A stretch of DNA of 64,000 nt, from positions 93,828 to 157,827 of the forward strand of contig JADFCV010000002.1 in NCBI GenBank assembly GCA_017161655.1, written 5' to 3'. Shown one piece after another: positions 1 through 8,082 of this stretch (within the stretch, counting starts at the first letter, position 1; each line of letters begins with the position of its first letter). The stretch is from Candidatus Sumerlaeota bacterium (lineage in GTDB: Bacteria > Sumerlaeota > Sumerlaeia > Sumerlaeales > Sumerlaeaceae). The notes beneath the pieces are model-generated. The model made no database searches. It had not been told where the DNA came from and was given only the letters and a program-made list of their open reading frames with translations. Position numbers and translations under genes: made by a program.

Positions 1-696
1 AATCTCGATTTCGAGACAATTCGTCTTCGCGCCGAAGAAAGCGACCTTCGTGTGGCCCAGCCGGGGGTTGAGCAGGAAATGCGCGAGCTTATCCGCCGCG
101 CTAAAGAGAATGGCGATACGGTTGGCGGCGTTTATGAGATCATCGCCACCGGCGTTCCTCTCGGTCTTGGGAATACCATGAATTGGGATGAAAAGCTCGA
201 TGCGCGGCTTGCGTATGCTCTCATGAGCTGCCAGGCCATCAAAGGTGTAAGTATCGGAATGGGATTCGGTGTGGCTGATCGCCTGGGATCAGAGGTGCAC
301 GATCCTATTGCTTTCGCAGCAGACACTGCCGAGCGGGAGCAGCTTCGCCGGCAAGGTGGCCGCGGTCCATCCGGTGGGTTTTATCACCTTTCCAACAATG
401 CCGGCGGAATTGAGGGCGGCATCAGCAATGGGGAGCCTATCGTCGTGCGCGCGGCGATGAAACCCATTGCGACACTTATGCGCCCATTGGCCAGTGTGGA
501 TTTGCGAACCAAGGAACCTTTTGAAGCAGTGCGGGAGCGGAGCGACGTTTGTGCCGTTCCTGCGGCAGCTGTCGTTGGCGAAGCTATAGTGGCTTTTGTG
601 CTTGCTCAGGCTTTTCTTGAAAAGTTCGGTGGTGATTCAGTTGCTGAAATCCGCCGAAACTACCAAGCTTACGTCGAGTATTTGGATAACTACTAA
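1..696 (+). CDS. aroC: Chorismate synthase, 5' end cut by window edge
   Basis: Chorismate synthase makes chorismate from 5-enolpyruvylshikimate-3-phosphate, the last step of the shared aromatic pathway, using reduced FMN. The reading frame is open from base 1 (N-L-D-F-E-T...), so the N-terminal part lies outside the window; an apparent GTG start at 52 is internal. The visible 231 residues carry family hallmarks: the [10 protein letters not shown] segment, GVPLGLG, the GVSIGMGF segment, and the [16 protein letters not shown] flavin/substrate-binding block, followed by the [16 protein letters not shown] region near the C-terminus. The stop lies three bases before the aroK-cmk start, so the two are probably co-transcribed, placing two aromatic-pathway enzymes together. 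Length downstream of the edge fits the second two thirds of a normal protein of about 360-390 residues. Confidence 0.95.
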   Translation, partial: NLDFETIRLRAEESDLRVAQPGVEQEMRELIRRAKENGDTVGGVYEIIATGVPLGLGNTMNWDEKLDARLAYALMSCQAIKGVSIGMGFGVADRLGSEVHDPIAFAADTAEREQLRRQGGRGPSGGFYHLSNNAGGIEGGISNGEPIVVRAAMKPIATLMRPLASVDLRTKEPFEAVRERSDVCAVPAAAVVGEAIVAFVLAQAFLEKFGGDSVAEIRRNYQAYVEYLDNY

Positions 697-699
697 GCA

Positions 700-1911
700 A
701 TGGATAAAAACGTTGTTCTCATTGGGATGATGGGCAGCGGCAAGACCACGATTGGCCGCGAACTTTCCCGAAAGACTGGAATGGAATTCATCGACCTTGA
801 TGAACTCATCGAGCGTCGGGCTGCCATGAGTATTCCTGAAATTTTTCAGACCATGGGAGAAGCGTACTTTCGTCAACTCGAGAGCGAAGTCCTCGAGGAA
901 ATCATGTCGGCCCGTCACGCGGTGATAGCCACGGGTGGGGGAGTGGTTCTCTCTGCTGAGAACCGCCAGCGGCTTCGAGAGCTTGGCCTTGTTGTTTGGC
1001 TCGATGCTCCCGCTGACGTTCTTCTCGAGCGCATTGGCGATGATCCGAATCGCCCTCTCCTTTCCCGTTCCCAGCCTCTGAAAAAGCTCACACAACTTCT
1101 TCACGAGCGACGTGACCTCTATGCTGAAACATCCGACATCCATCTCGATACGACCGAGCTCACGAAGGACGAAATCGTCGAACGAATCATCGAAGAACTA
1201 GAAAAACGGTCGGCCGATGAGGATGATGTTTTTAACACCATTGTGGCCATTGATGGCCCTGTCGCATCGGGCAAAAGCTCCCTTGCCAAGAAAGTTGCGA
1301 AGCGACTTGGCTTCTTCCACATTGACACGGGCGCAATGTATCGCTGTGTGACGTATGAAGCCATGCGCCGGGGCATCCCCCTCGACGACGCAGAAGCACT
1401 CATCGAGCTCGCCCATTCGCTGGACATCCGATACGAGGAGCAGCCTGGCGAGGCTCCAAACCGCGTCTTCCTAAATGGGGAAGATGTCACTGAGCAGATT
1501 AGAGCACCAGAGGTTTCGCGCAATACAAGTCCCGTGGCAGACATTCCGGGAGTTCGGACCGAGTTAGTCCGACTCCAAAGGCAAATGGCATTGCGTGGCC
1601 GCTGCGTGCTTGATGGGCGCGACATCGGGACTGTCGTTGTCCCTGAGGCACGTTGGAAATTCTACGTTGTGGCTTCGCTCGACGAACGGGTTCGTCGCAG
1701 AATGTTGCAACACCAGCAAGAGGGGCATGCCGTCGATATTAGGCAATTACGCGAGGATATCATCGAGCGCGACCGTCGCGACCGCATCCGGACGCACGGA
1801 GCTCTTCGGCTTGCACCCACAGCAACAATTCTCGACACCACAGACATCCCCTTAGAAGAGGCAGTCGAGATTGTGGCTTCGATCGTAGCCGGAGCGCTTG
1901 CCCTAAAATGA
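700..1911 (+). CDS. Shikimate kinase-cytidylate kinase fusion protein
   Basis: One 403-residue frame holds two P-loop kinases. Residues 1-165 are shikimate kinase (AroK): Walker A GMMGSGKTT, the FIDLDELIE shikimate/Mg site, FRQLE and the ATGGGVVL glycine-rich loop. Residues about 180-400 are cytidylate kinase (Cmk): P-loop IDGPVASGKSS, FHIDTGAMYR, a GEDVTEQIR segment, LDGRDIGTVV and the RDRRDRIR lid. AroK phosphorylates shikimate; Cmk phosphorylates CMP and dCMP. They are normally separate proteins of about 170 and 220 residues, so both domains look full length and the catalytic motifs intact. No Shine-Dalgarno is seen before the ATG, which follows the aroC stop by three bases, suggesting coupled translation. 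The end overlaps plsC. The fusion joins two pathways with no obvious metabolic link. Confidence 0.92.
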   Translation: MDKNVVLIGMMGSGKTTIGRELSRKTGMEFIDLDELIERRAAMSIPEIFQTMGEAYFRQLESEVLEEIMSARHAVIATGGGVVLSAENRQRLRELGLVVWLDAPADVLLERIGDDPNRPLLSRSQPLKKLTQLLHERRDLYAETSDIHLDTTELTKDEIVERIIEELEKRSADEDDVFNTIVAIDGPVASGKSSLAKKVAKRLGFFHIDTGAMYRCVTYEAMRRGIPLDDAEALIELAHSLDIRYEEQPGEAPNRVFLNGEDVTEQIRAPEVSRNTSPVADIPGVRTELVRLQRQMALRGRCVLDGRDIGTVVVPEARWKFYVVASLDERVRRRMLQHQQEGHAVDIRQLREDIIERDRRDRIRTHGALRLAPTATILDTTDIPLEEAVEIVASIVAGALALK

Positions 1912-2537
1912 AACCCTTCTACTGGTTGGTCAGAGCAATGATCCGCGGGCTTGCCCGCATTCTTTTCGGCTTAGAGGCAAAAGGTTTGGAGCACATTCCC
2001 ACGACGGGAGGATGCCTCCTTGTTGCCAATCACGCCAGTAATCTCGATCCCCCCTTCATCGCTGTGTCCGTGCCTCGTGTATGCCACACGTTAGCGAAGC
2101 GCGAGCTATTCCAAGTGCCTATTCTCGGGTTGGCTATTCGGAATCTTTTTGCTCATCCTATAGATCGAGGCGGCGTGGATCGCAAAGCGCTTCGAGAATG
2201 CGTGGACGCTCTGCGTTCCGGAGAGATCCTTCTTCTCTTCCCTGAGGGCACACGGACATCCAATGGCGAGCTCCAGCAAGCCAAAGCCGGTGCTGCAATG
2301 ATTGCCTTACAGGCTGGAGTCCCCGTGGTTCCCGTTTACATCGAAGGGACCTACGAAGCGCTCCCTCGCGGCACAAGCTGGCCGAAATTCTCAAAAGTAC
2401 GTGTCTATTTTGGGGAACCGTTTCTCCCGCAGGAAGTGGTAAATGATCTCTCTGAAAAACGTGCCGCTTACAACGAACTAGCTGCTGAGATGATGCGACG
2501 AATTTCCAAATTAGCTTCGCAGGCAAAACAGAAGTAA
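1908..2537 (+). CDS. plsC: 1-acyl-sn-glycerol-3-phosphate acyltransferase
   Basis: A 209-residue PlsC-family acyltransferase, which transfers a second acyl chain to lysophosphatidic acid at the inner face of the cytoplasmic membrane. It has the diagnostic NHASNLDP block (HX4D catalytic motif), the FPEGTRTSNG acyl-acceptor-binding block and the VPVVPVYIEG block. The N-terminus (FYWLVRAMIRGLARILFG) is a likely membrane-associating helix. The ATG overlaps the upstream stop by four bases (ATGA), so it is translationally coupled to the AroK-Cmk fusion. A cmk-plsC order is also familiar from other bacteria, which suggests that aroK was added to an existing cmk-plsC pair. Confidence 0.9.
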   Translation: MKPFYWLVRAMIRGLARILFGLEAKGLEHIPTTGGCLLVANHASNLDPPFIAVSVPRVCHTLAKRELFQVPILGLAIRNLFAHPIDRGGVDRKALRECVDALRSGEILLLFPEGTRTSNGELQQAKAGAAMIALQAGVPVVPVYIEGTYEALPRGTSWPKFSKVRVYFGEPFLPQEVVNDLSEKRAAYNELAAEMMRRISKLASQAKQK

Positions 2538-2571
2538 AACAAGCAACGTCTTTCGCAGGCTCAACGAGTCT

Positions 2572-2611
2572 TCAAAAAGAAGCGGCAGGTGGCAAACCTC
2601 CTGCCGCTTAT
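2572..2611 (-). terminator. Intrinsic terminator of leuA (possibly bidirectional)
   Basis: An inverted repeat AAGCGGCAGG / CCTGCCGCTT with a short loop lies between the convergent plsC and leuA stops. On the minus strand the stem is followed by CTTTTTG, giving a U-tract for leuA transcripts. The plus-strand side lacks a good U-tract, so termination of plsC is less certain. Confidence 0.75.
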
Positions 2612-2646
2612 CTTGTGCCGACCTGGGTTCTCATTTACGCGATAGC

Positions 2647-4215
2647 TTACATTCCCGTTTTGGGCACATCGTTATTAGACGCGACTTCCTTGAGCTGCAG
2701 AGCTTTGTTGATGGCGTGGAGGTAAGCCTTGACGCTCGCTGTAACGACGTCTGTGTGCGAGCCACGTGCGCGAACTTTTTTCCCATTCACACGCACTGTC
2801 ACCGAGACCTGTCCCTGAGCATCGGTGCCTCCTGTGACAGCCTCCACTGCGTAATCGATAAGCTCTGTGTTCACGTTGACGAGTTTCTCGACTGCGCGAA
2901 AAGCTGCATCCACCGGGCCGTCGCCACACGCGGCTTCCTGCATAACCTGCTCGCCTTTGCGCAAACGAACGGTTGCCGTCGGAACCGTGCTCGTGCCACT
3001 CGTGAAACCGAGATAATCCAGCTGATAAATCTCGGGGGCGTGAAAGACTTCGTCCTCGACGATAGCGTACAGGTCCTCGTCCAAAACTTCCTTCTTTTTG
3101 TCACACAGCTCCTTGAAGCGTGCAAAAGCCTTATTAATCTCCTCTTCTGAGAGAGAATCGTAACCGAGCTGTGCCAGTCGCGTCTTGAATGCATGGCGCC
3201 CAGAGTGTTTGCCCAAAACCATGGATTCTCCCGTCCAACCCACATCCTCGGCGCGCATAATTTCGTAAGTGCTGCGCTCCTTGAGCACGCCGTCCTGATG
3301 AATTCCCGCCTCATGTGCAAAGGCGTTCGCACCAACGATTGCTTTATTGCGTTGCACGCGAATCCCAGTGATCTCCGAAACCAACCGCGACGTCCGATAA
3401 ATCTCCTTAGTGTTGATCCCCGTTGTGAGACCGTAAAAATCTTGGCGCACTTTGAGATTCATCACGATTTCTTCCAGCGAAGCATTCCCTGCACGTTCGC
3501 CGATGCCGTTGATTGTACACTCCACTTGCCGCGCTCCTGCTCGCAGCGCTGCCAGCGAGTTTGCAACGGCCAACCCAAGGTCGTTATGGCAGTGTGCGCT
3601 GAAAATAACCTTGTCTGCCCCCTTGACCTTCTTCAGCAAATAAGCAATGCACTCCCCGAATTCCCATGGGTTGCAGTATCCCACGGTGTCGGGCACATTA
3701 ATGGTCGTTGCGCCAGCTTCGATCACCGCGCTGATCACGTCCACCATGTAGTCCCAGTCCGTTCGCCCTGCGTCTTCACAGGAGAACTCAACATCTGGCG
3801 TGAACGTCTTGGCGAGTTTCACGGCGTTGACGGCGGTCTCGATGACCTGCTCCTTCGTCATCCGCAGTTTCTTTTCGATGTGGATCTGTGAAGTGGCTAT
3901 GAATGTGTGGATTCTCCCGCGTTTGTTCCGGGTAACAGCTTCACCACAGCGCACAATATCCTTTTCAATCGCGCGGGCTAAGCCGCAGATCACAGGGCCA
4001 TCAATCTCCTCTGCAATAGCTGCCACCGCCTCAAAATCCCCCGGCGAGGAAATGGGGAACCCGGCTTCTATGACATCCACGCCCAGCCGGGCAAGTTGAC
4101 GTGCAATCTCCAGTTTCTCCTGAAGATTCATCGTCGCACCCGGAGATTGCTCGCCGTCGCGAAGCGTTGTGTCGAAAATAATCACGCGATTGGGATCCCG
4201 TTGAACCGTTGTCAT
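2647..4215 (-). CDS. leuA: 2-isopropylmalate synthase
   Basis: LeuA condenses acetyl-CoA with 2-oxoisovalerate, the committed step of leucine synthesis. The long-form protein (522 residues) has the [13 protein letters not shown] motif, the [12 protein letters not shown] metal-binding block, the [14 protein letters not shown] block and the [12 protein letters not shown] region, then a C-terminal LeuA allosteric domain (from about residue 395) that gives leucine feedback inhibition. An in-frame ATG 15 bases upstream exists, but AAGGAG sits six bases before the ATG at 4215, so I chose that start. The gene is monocistronic here, with no leuB or leuCD beside it. Its transcript begins with a T-box and further leader structure, so leucine starvation sensed as uncharged tRNA-Leu should switch it on. 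Confidence 0.95.
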   Translation of the reverse strand: MTTVQRDPNRVIIFDTTLRDGEQSPGATMNLQEKLEIARQLARLGVDVIEAGFPISSPGDFEAVAAIAEEIDGPVICGLARAIEKDIVRCGEAVTRNKRGRIHTFIATSQIHIEKKLRMTKEQVIETAVNAVKLAKTFTPDVEFSCEDAGRTDWDYMVDVISAVIEAGATTINVPDTVGYCNPWEFGECIAYLLKKVKGADKVIFSAHCHNDLGLAVANSLAALRAGARQVECTINGIGERAGNASLEEIVMNLKVRQDFYGLTTGINTKEIYRTSRLVSEITGIRVQRNKAIVGANAFAHEAGIHQDGVLKERSTYEIMRAEDVGWTGESMVLGKHSGRHAFKTRLAQLGYDSLSEEEINKAFARFKELCDKKKEVLDEDLYAIVEDEVFHAPEIYQLDYLGFTSGTSTVPTATVRLRKGEQVMQEAACGDGPVDAAFRAVEKLVNVNTELIDYAVEAVTGGTDAQGQVSVTVRVNGKKVRARGSHTDVVTASVKAYLHAINKALQLKEVASNNDVPKTGM

Positions 4216-4309
4216 AACGCGCTCCTTCATTACATTTGGTTGAAGACAAAAGAGGATGATCTAGTTTCCGAAAACTCTACAGAGTCATAGAGGCACGTAC
4301 ACTCATGCC

Positions 4310-4438
4310 TCATAGGGCGAGGGTGCTTCGACTGCGAAACGTATAGTTGCTCATCACTTGTGCATGTGAGGCACAAGCAATGTCTGCACTATGTCGTAAT
4401 AGCAACCGATCGTTGGCTGTCGTCGTTGTGTATTTCAT
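4310..4438 (-). other. Leader ORF with Leu-Leu-Leu run between T-box and leuA
   Basis: Right after the T-box terminator there is an ATG followed by 42 codons ending in TGA. Codons 12-14 are TTG-CTA-TTA, three consecutive leucine codons that are not the CTC/CTT codons common in this genome. No Shine-Dalgarno is visible before it, which weakens the case for translation. Downstream, the transcript can fold as two hairpins (4357-4377 with stem CTTGTGC/GCACAAG, and 4290-4311 with stem GAGGCA/TGCCTC) or pair the segment at 4367-4373 with 4306-4312 (TGCCTCA/TGAGGCA). This resembles the layout of a leader-peptide attenuator, but no clear terminator with a U-tract follows. Confidence 0.3.
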
Positions 4439-4444
4439 GGTTCT

Positions 4445-4735
4445 AATAAAAAACCCCGCGATTCTACGAACCGCGGGGACGAACTTTGTAGTCGTGGTAC
4501 CACCCAGCTTCGCATTGCAGCTTGTTATGAAATTGCCGCAACGCCTTCATTCGCTCTTGTTACGCCGAGCTCGCGTCGACAGCTAGCGGCTCTTCGTCCG
4601 GTTCACTATCGCAGCTCCGAGGCGAGTTCGGAAGGCCCGCCACCGCTTCGCACCAACCAGCGGCTCTCTCAAAGGCCGAGCTTGTTCCTACTACTCCTCT
4701 TCATCGCCTTTCACGGTGATTCAAAGAACTGATAC
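4445..4735 (-). promoter_or_regulatory. Leucine T-box leader of leuA with intrinsic terminator
   Basis: Read on the minus strand, this has T-box landmarks in the right order: an AGTA-type motif (GAGTAGTAGGAAC), the distal stem I motif AGAGAG followed by GGTTGGTGCGAAGCGG, a specifier region CCGAACTCGCCTCGG, the T-box antiterminator core GGGTGGTACCACG (4490-4506) and the complementary TTCGTCCCCGCGG, then a terminator CCCCGCG/CGCGGGG (4454-4478) with six or more Ts. The triplet CTC in the specifier position reads leucine and matches the downstream leuA. The lower stem AGCTC/GAGCT brackets the specifier loop. Uncharged tRNA-Leu is expected to stabilise the antiterminator and allow leuA transcription. 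Confidence 0.92.
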
Positions 4736-4793
4736 AATTTGCGTTGGTTATACAGCACAAAACTCGTATTTATGCGACTCGTTGCCTGGAAGT

Positions 4794-5945
4794 TTAATTT
4801 CCCGGAGCTTCCAGCGCTTGTATGATGCCGGGCGCGGGAGTTGGGGTCGCCACGGGAGGCTCGATCAGCGTGCCTCGCCTCCGCTCCGTCTCCGGGTTCT
4901 TCAACACACCGTGTTGATCCAAAATGTCGTAGGGAGTCAAATTTGTTGACAGGACGTTAAGCTCGTTCGAGCCCACGCCAGAGGCCGGTTCTGAAGAAAA
5001 AATGAAAGTTTGACCGTCTATGGTTGTTGCCACCGTGCTGCCCGGATTGAAGTTTTTCCCGTAGTACCAGTCGTCACGGCGGACCTCACCGCTGGCTGTG
5101 ACCCACTGGGTCGTGTTCGCACGGCGTGCCCAAACTTTCGCCCACTCGTCAAGTTCTCGCTGTTGAGATGCGATCCATTCGTAATATCGTTTACGCCGAT
5201 CTTCTCGTTGCTGGATCTTCTCGTAGAAGGCCACATTTTCGTCGCGCTGCTCATTCGTGAGCTCTTGGGCCTTTTTCTCGTAGCCAGTCTTGAGATCCGT
5301 TCGAGACTGCACCGCCTGCTCTTGTGTGCTGACGTCGTAATTGGGGGCCTCAAGATCCTCCTTCTTTTCCGGCAGCACGACTTCTTTCACATATTGCGAA
5401 TACAGCTGCAGCTGCTCGAAGTAGTAGTCCCATTCCGCGAAAGCCCGCGTTGCATCTTGTTGTTGCTGCTGTTGTTGACCTGCAGGGCCACTGGGAAACT
5501 CCTTCATGATCAGAGCGATTTCTTTTTCCCTCACTTTCTCAGCTTCTTGCGGCGTTAACTTGATGCGCACAGAGCCGTAGTCGTCATGTTTCACGTAAAG
5601 GAATTCGTAAATTTCCAAGGGCGCCGCAGCTGCAGTCCCCGCTGTCGTAGTGGGAGTTTCCTCACCAGTAATCTGCCCCAAACTCGGTAGTGGCGGAGGT
5701 GTTGGCACTGCCTGTGCCGGTTCCGCAGGTCCTGCACCTTCGCCTCCAGTTCCTGGCAATGCAGGGAGACCAGGCGGGGTACTTGCCGGGAGTGATGAGG
5801 GAGCCGCAGGATCCGGTGCTGGCACCGGAGCAGGAGGCGCCCCAGCAACGCTCGCGTCTTCTGCGGCAATTGCCATCTCGTGTATGCATCCCAACCACAC
5901 AGCAAACACAACAATGCTTTTGAGTTTACCCGTTTTCATTCGCAT
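4794..5945 (-). CDS. Secreted proline- and glutamine-rich protein, unknown function
   Basis: A 383-residue protein that I do not recognise. Residues 1-27 form a signal peptide ending near AIAAEDA. Residues 30-105 are low-complexity and rich in Pro, Ala and Gly. A structured middle follows (EIYEFLYVKHDDYGSV...), containing a run of seven glutamines coded by mixed CAA/CAG near residue 157, then a long charged, probably helical stretch rich in Glu, Lys, Arg and Gln (about residues 165-270). The C-terminus is again Pro-rich (PPVATPTPAPG). This pattern suggests a periplasmic or surface scaffold-like protein. It stands alone, between the leuA leader and a DUF374 gene on the same strand. The Shine-Dalgarno is poor; ATG at 5939 is an alternative start. 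Confidence 0.6.
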   Translation of the reverse strand: MRMKTGKLKSIVVFAVWLGCIHEMAIAAEDASVAGAPPAPVPAPDPAAPSSLPASTPPGLPALPGTGGEGAGPAEPAQAVPTPPPLPSLGQITGEETPTTTAGTAAAAPLEIYEFLYVKHDDYGSVRIKLTPQEAEKVREKEIALIMKEFPSGPAGQQQQQQQDATRAFAEWDYYFEQLQLYSQYVKEVVLPEKKEDLEAPNYDVSTQEQAVQSRTDLKTGYEKKAQELTNEQRDENVAFYEKIQQREDRRKRYYEWIASQQRELDEWAKVWARRANTTQWVTASGEVRRDDWYYGKNFNPGSTVATTIDGQTFIFSSEPASGVGSNELNVLSTNLTPYDILDQHGVLKNPETERRRGTLIEPPVATPTPAPGIIQALEAPGN

Positions 5946-6035
5946 CTCATGTCGCGCAGTTTGTGCATCTTTCTCTCATCAGTAAGCCCAGAGAAGAGCT
6001 GACACTTCAACACTATTTTGTCGCTCTTTTTCTTT

Positions 6036-6722
6036 TTATCCTCGCTCACCGAAGGGGTCTTCATGCAAGAAAAACAGCTCTTGTTCAAGCCTCTGCCGGT
6101 AGTTTTCTAATTCCTCTCGTGTTACATCTTTGGGGACAGAAATCGGATTGCCGAAAACCACGCGGAACGAACAGCCAAATTTCGGAACCCACATTCGATC
6201 CCACGAGCGAAAACGCCAAATCTTATCTGGTGGGGCAATAGCTGCCGCAGGAACGATTGGGACGCCTGAACGAGAGGCCAGTAAAACGATCCCACTTTTT
6301 ACAACGCCACGTGGGCCACGAGGCCCATCCACCGCGATAACTAAGCTACCATTCTGAGCGAGCCACCGTTCCATAGAACGCAGGGCCTCAACTTGTCCCC
6401 TTGAGGTCCCACCGCGCAGTGGCGTCACCCTCACGCGACGCGCGAGAGCTGCTGCTATCTCGCCATCCCGACTTCGGCTTGTCAGAGTGGCAAAATCTTG
6501 ACGCCCCGACCACAACGCTTCCGAAGCTCCAACCAGAAGGTCCCCGTGCCAAAAGGCAACGATCACCGGACTTAGAAAAAAGCGCTCAACACCCTGCCGT
6601 TCGATATGCCAGGTCCTATGCAACAGTCTCAATCCTGATGCTGCAAGGCGCACACCCCCACGCAGAGCGACATGACGAAGAAACTTACGCACGGAAACTC
6701 GAACGCCGCGCACGCGCTTCAT
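6036..6722 (-). CDS. DUF374-type lysophospholipid acyltransferase family protein
   Basis: A 228-residue protein with the DUF374 pattern: VIVAFWHGDLL (in place of HX4D), SRSRDGEI, the glycine-arginine segment GGTSRGQVEAL and AVDGPRGPRGVVKSGI, then VPIVPAAAIAP. Members belong to the LPLAT superfamily and are thought to acylate lipids or lipid A-like acceptors in the inner membrane of diderm bacteria. I chose the ATG at 6722; a GTG seven codons upstream is possible. It sits between the poly-Q protein and rpsI on the same strand, with a terminator separating it from rpsI. With waaA elsewhere in the window, a role in LPS or outer-membrane lipid supply is a reasonable inference. Confidence 0.8.
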   Translation of the reverse strand: MKRVRGVRVSVRKFLRHVALRGGVRLAASGLRLLHRTWHIERQGVERFFLSPVIVAFWHGDLLVGASEALWSGRQDFATLTSRSRDGEIAAALARRVRVTPLRGGTSRGQVEALRSMERWLAQNGSLVIAVDGPRGPRGVVKSGIVLLASRSGVPIVPAAAIAPPDKIWRFRSWDRMWVPKFGCSFRVVFGNPISVPKDVTREELENYRQRLEQELFFLHEDPFGERG

Positions 6723-6805
6723 GACTTTTGTGTCTTCCTTCACTTCACCCCAGAATTGTTCACGAGCTTCTCATGTCAAATCACCGAACGTGGCAAACTG
6801 CTAGG

Positions 6806-6843
6806 CAAAAAGAAACCTGCAGTCCACCGCGACTGCAGGTTTC
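6806..6843 (-). terminator. Intrinsic terminator of rplM-rpsI
   Basis: A perfect 12-base inverted repeat GAAACCTGCAGT/ACTGCAGGTTTC with an eight-base loop is followed on the minus strand by TTTTTGCC. It lies 30 bases beyond the rpsI stop and closes the ribosomal operon. Confidence 0.88.
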
Positions 6844-6872
6844 CAAAGACAGCAATGACTCCGATTTCCAGA

Positions 6873-7274
6873 CTAACGCTTGGAGAACTGGAACCGCTTG
6901 CGAGCGCCTTTCTGGCCGTACTTTTTGCGTTCTTTCATGCGAGGATCGCGCGTTAGTAGCCCAGCCTTCTTTAGCAGTGGCCGATAGGCCGGATTGGCCT
7001 CAACAAGAGCCCGCGCAATTCCGTGGCAAATGGCTCCCGCCTGACCTACCTTGCCGCCACCGGAAACAGTAATCTTAAAATCATACTTCGTAAGGGTATG
7101 AGTTTCCTTAAGTGGCCGCTTGATGATCGCCTCAATCGCCATTTGGTTGCCAAAATACTCTTCCCACGGCACACCATTAACTTCAATTTTCCCTCTTCCA
7201 GGCCGCAAAAAGACCCGTGCGCTTGCAGTCTTTCTCCGACCAGTTGCGTAATGCTGTTCCAAAGTTCCAGGCAT
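6873..7274 (-). CDS. rpsI: 30S ribosomal protein S9
   Basis: A 133-residue S9 protein of the small ribosomal subunit. It has the [13 protein letters not shown] start block, GRGKIEVNG, the [21 protein letters not shown] core and the basic C-terminal tail [17 protein letters not shown] that reaches the P-site tRNA. It follows rplM by 26 bases in the conserved rplM-rpsI order and ends at a strong terminator. Confidence 0.97.
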   Translation of the reverse strand: MPGTLEQHYATGRRKTASARVFLRPGRGKIEVNGVPWEEYFGNQMAIEAIIKRPLKETHTLTKYDFKITVSGGGKVGQAGAICHGIARALVEANPAYRPLLKKAGLLTRDPRMKERKKYGQKGARKRFQFSKR

Positions 7275-7300
7275 CTTATCGGTCTCTCCTCACCGGAAAA

Positions 7301-7735
7301 TTACTTTGTGAGTTTCACAAGCTGTGGTTTTTGTGCAGCGTGGGGATGCGTCTCACCCGCGTAAACCTTTAGGTGCGTCACCAGTCGGTCACCCAGGCGA
7401 TTTTTTGGCAGCATCCCTTTCACCGCTAATCGCACTAGCTCACCAGGTTTACGTTTATTGATTTCTTCCGCAGTAAACTGCTTAAATCCGCCCGGCCAAC
7501 CAGAATGCCGATAGTAGACTTTTTCCCGCAATTTACGTCCTGTTAGGACAACTTTGTCCGCATTGACGACAACAACATGTGTCTTTGGATCAACCGCCGG
7601 ATGATAAGTCGGCAAATGCTTTCCGCGCAGCACAGCTGCTATCCGCGACGCCAGGCGACCAAGGGTCTCGCCTTTCGCGTCAATCAAGTACCACTTCTCC
7701 GCAGTATCCTCCAGCTGGGGATAATACGTCTTCAT
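7301..7735 (-). CDS. rplM: 50S ribosomal protein L13
   Basis: A 144-residue L13, an early assembly protein of the large subunit. Recognisable blocks are WYLIDAKGETLGRLAS, the LRGKHLPTYHP segment, VVNADKVVLTGRK, YYRHSGWPGG and the VKGMLPKNRLGDRL block. Length is normal. It is the first gene of the rplM-rpsI operon; the 347-base divergent spacer upstream (7736-8082) must hold its promoter. Confidence 0.97.
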   Translation of the reverse strand: MKTYYPQLEDTAEKWYLIDAKGETLGRLASRIAAVLRGKHLPTYHPAVDPKTHVVVVNADKVVLTGRKLREKVYYRHSGWPGGFKQFTAEEINKRKPGELVRLAVKGMLPKNRLGDRLVTHLKVYAGETHPHAAQKPQLVKLTK

Positions 7736-8082
7736 TGGATGGAATTCCTCCGCAACAGTAGAAAAACAGCCGTCCGCATATATTTCTCCGTTGCGCCTTT
7801 ATTCGTGAGAGGGTGAGTCCGGATTCACCTGACTCTGCAAGAATGTTTCAAAAACCTCAATGACAGGTGTGCCCGACCTGAAAAACCAGCTTCGCCTCAC
7901 GCTCGAGTTGTCTTTTCGCACGATCTAAGAGCCTAGAGTGTCGAAAAATACGGAATGAACTTTTCGGAAAAGAATATGAATTGCGCAACTGAGCTGGGCA
8001 CGGGTGCGTTTTTGTTTGCACTCTCTCATCCAGCTCAGGGGGATTAGTCGCGATTTACATGCTGAAAGGAAAGGAGTCGGCT
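7736..8082. promoter_or_regulatory. Divergent spacer between rplM and the four-cysteine protein
   Basis: No large gene is present in this 347-base spacer. It should contain the rplM promoter on the minus strand and the promoter and leader of the small acidic protein on the plus strand. Within the leader, 7989-8038 forms a strong hairpin (CTGAGCTGG/CCAGCTCAG, with an inner GTGC/GCAC), and a 23-codon ORF starting with ATG at 7976 and ending with TAG at 8047 spans it. I saw no tRNA-like fold or clear consensus promoter. Confidence 0.4.

Noticed and set aside
1119..1625. 168-codon minus-strand frame opposite the aroK-cmk fusion
   Set aside because: Serine- and arginine-rich shadow of a well-supported gene; no motif or ribosome site.
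3193..3891. 232-codon open frame opposite leuA
   Set aside because: It lies fully inside leuA on the opposite strand, lacks a ribosome site and has unnatural composition rich in Cys, His and Arg.
5458..5478. CAA/CAG trinucleotide tract as a repeat element
   Set aside because: It is only seven codons with mixed CAA and CAG, and is explained as the Gln run inside the secreted protein.
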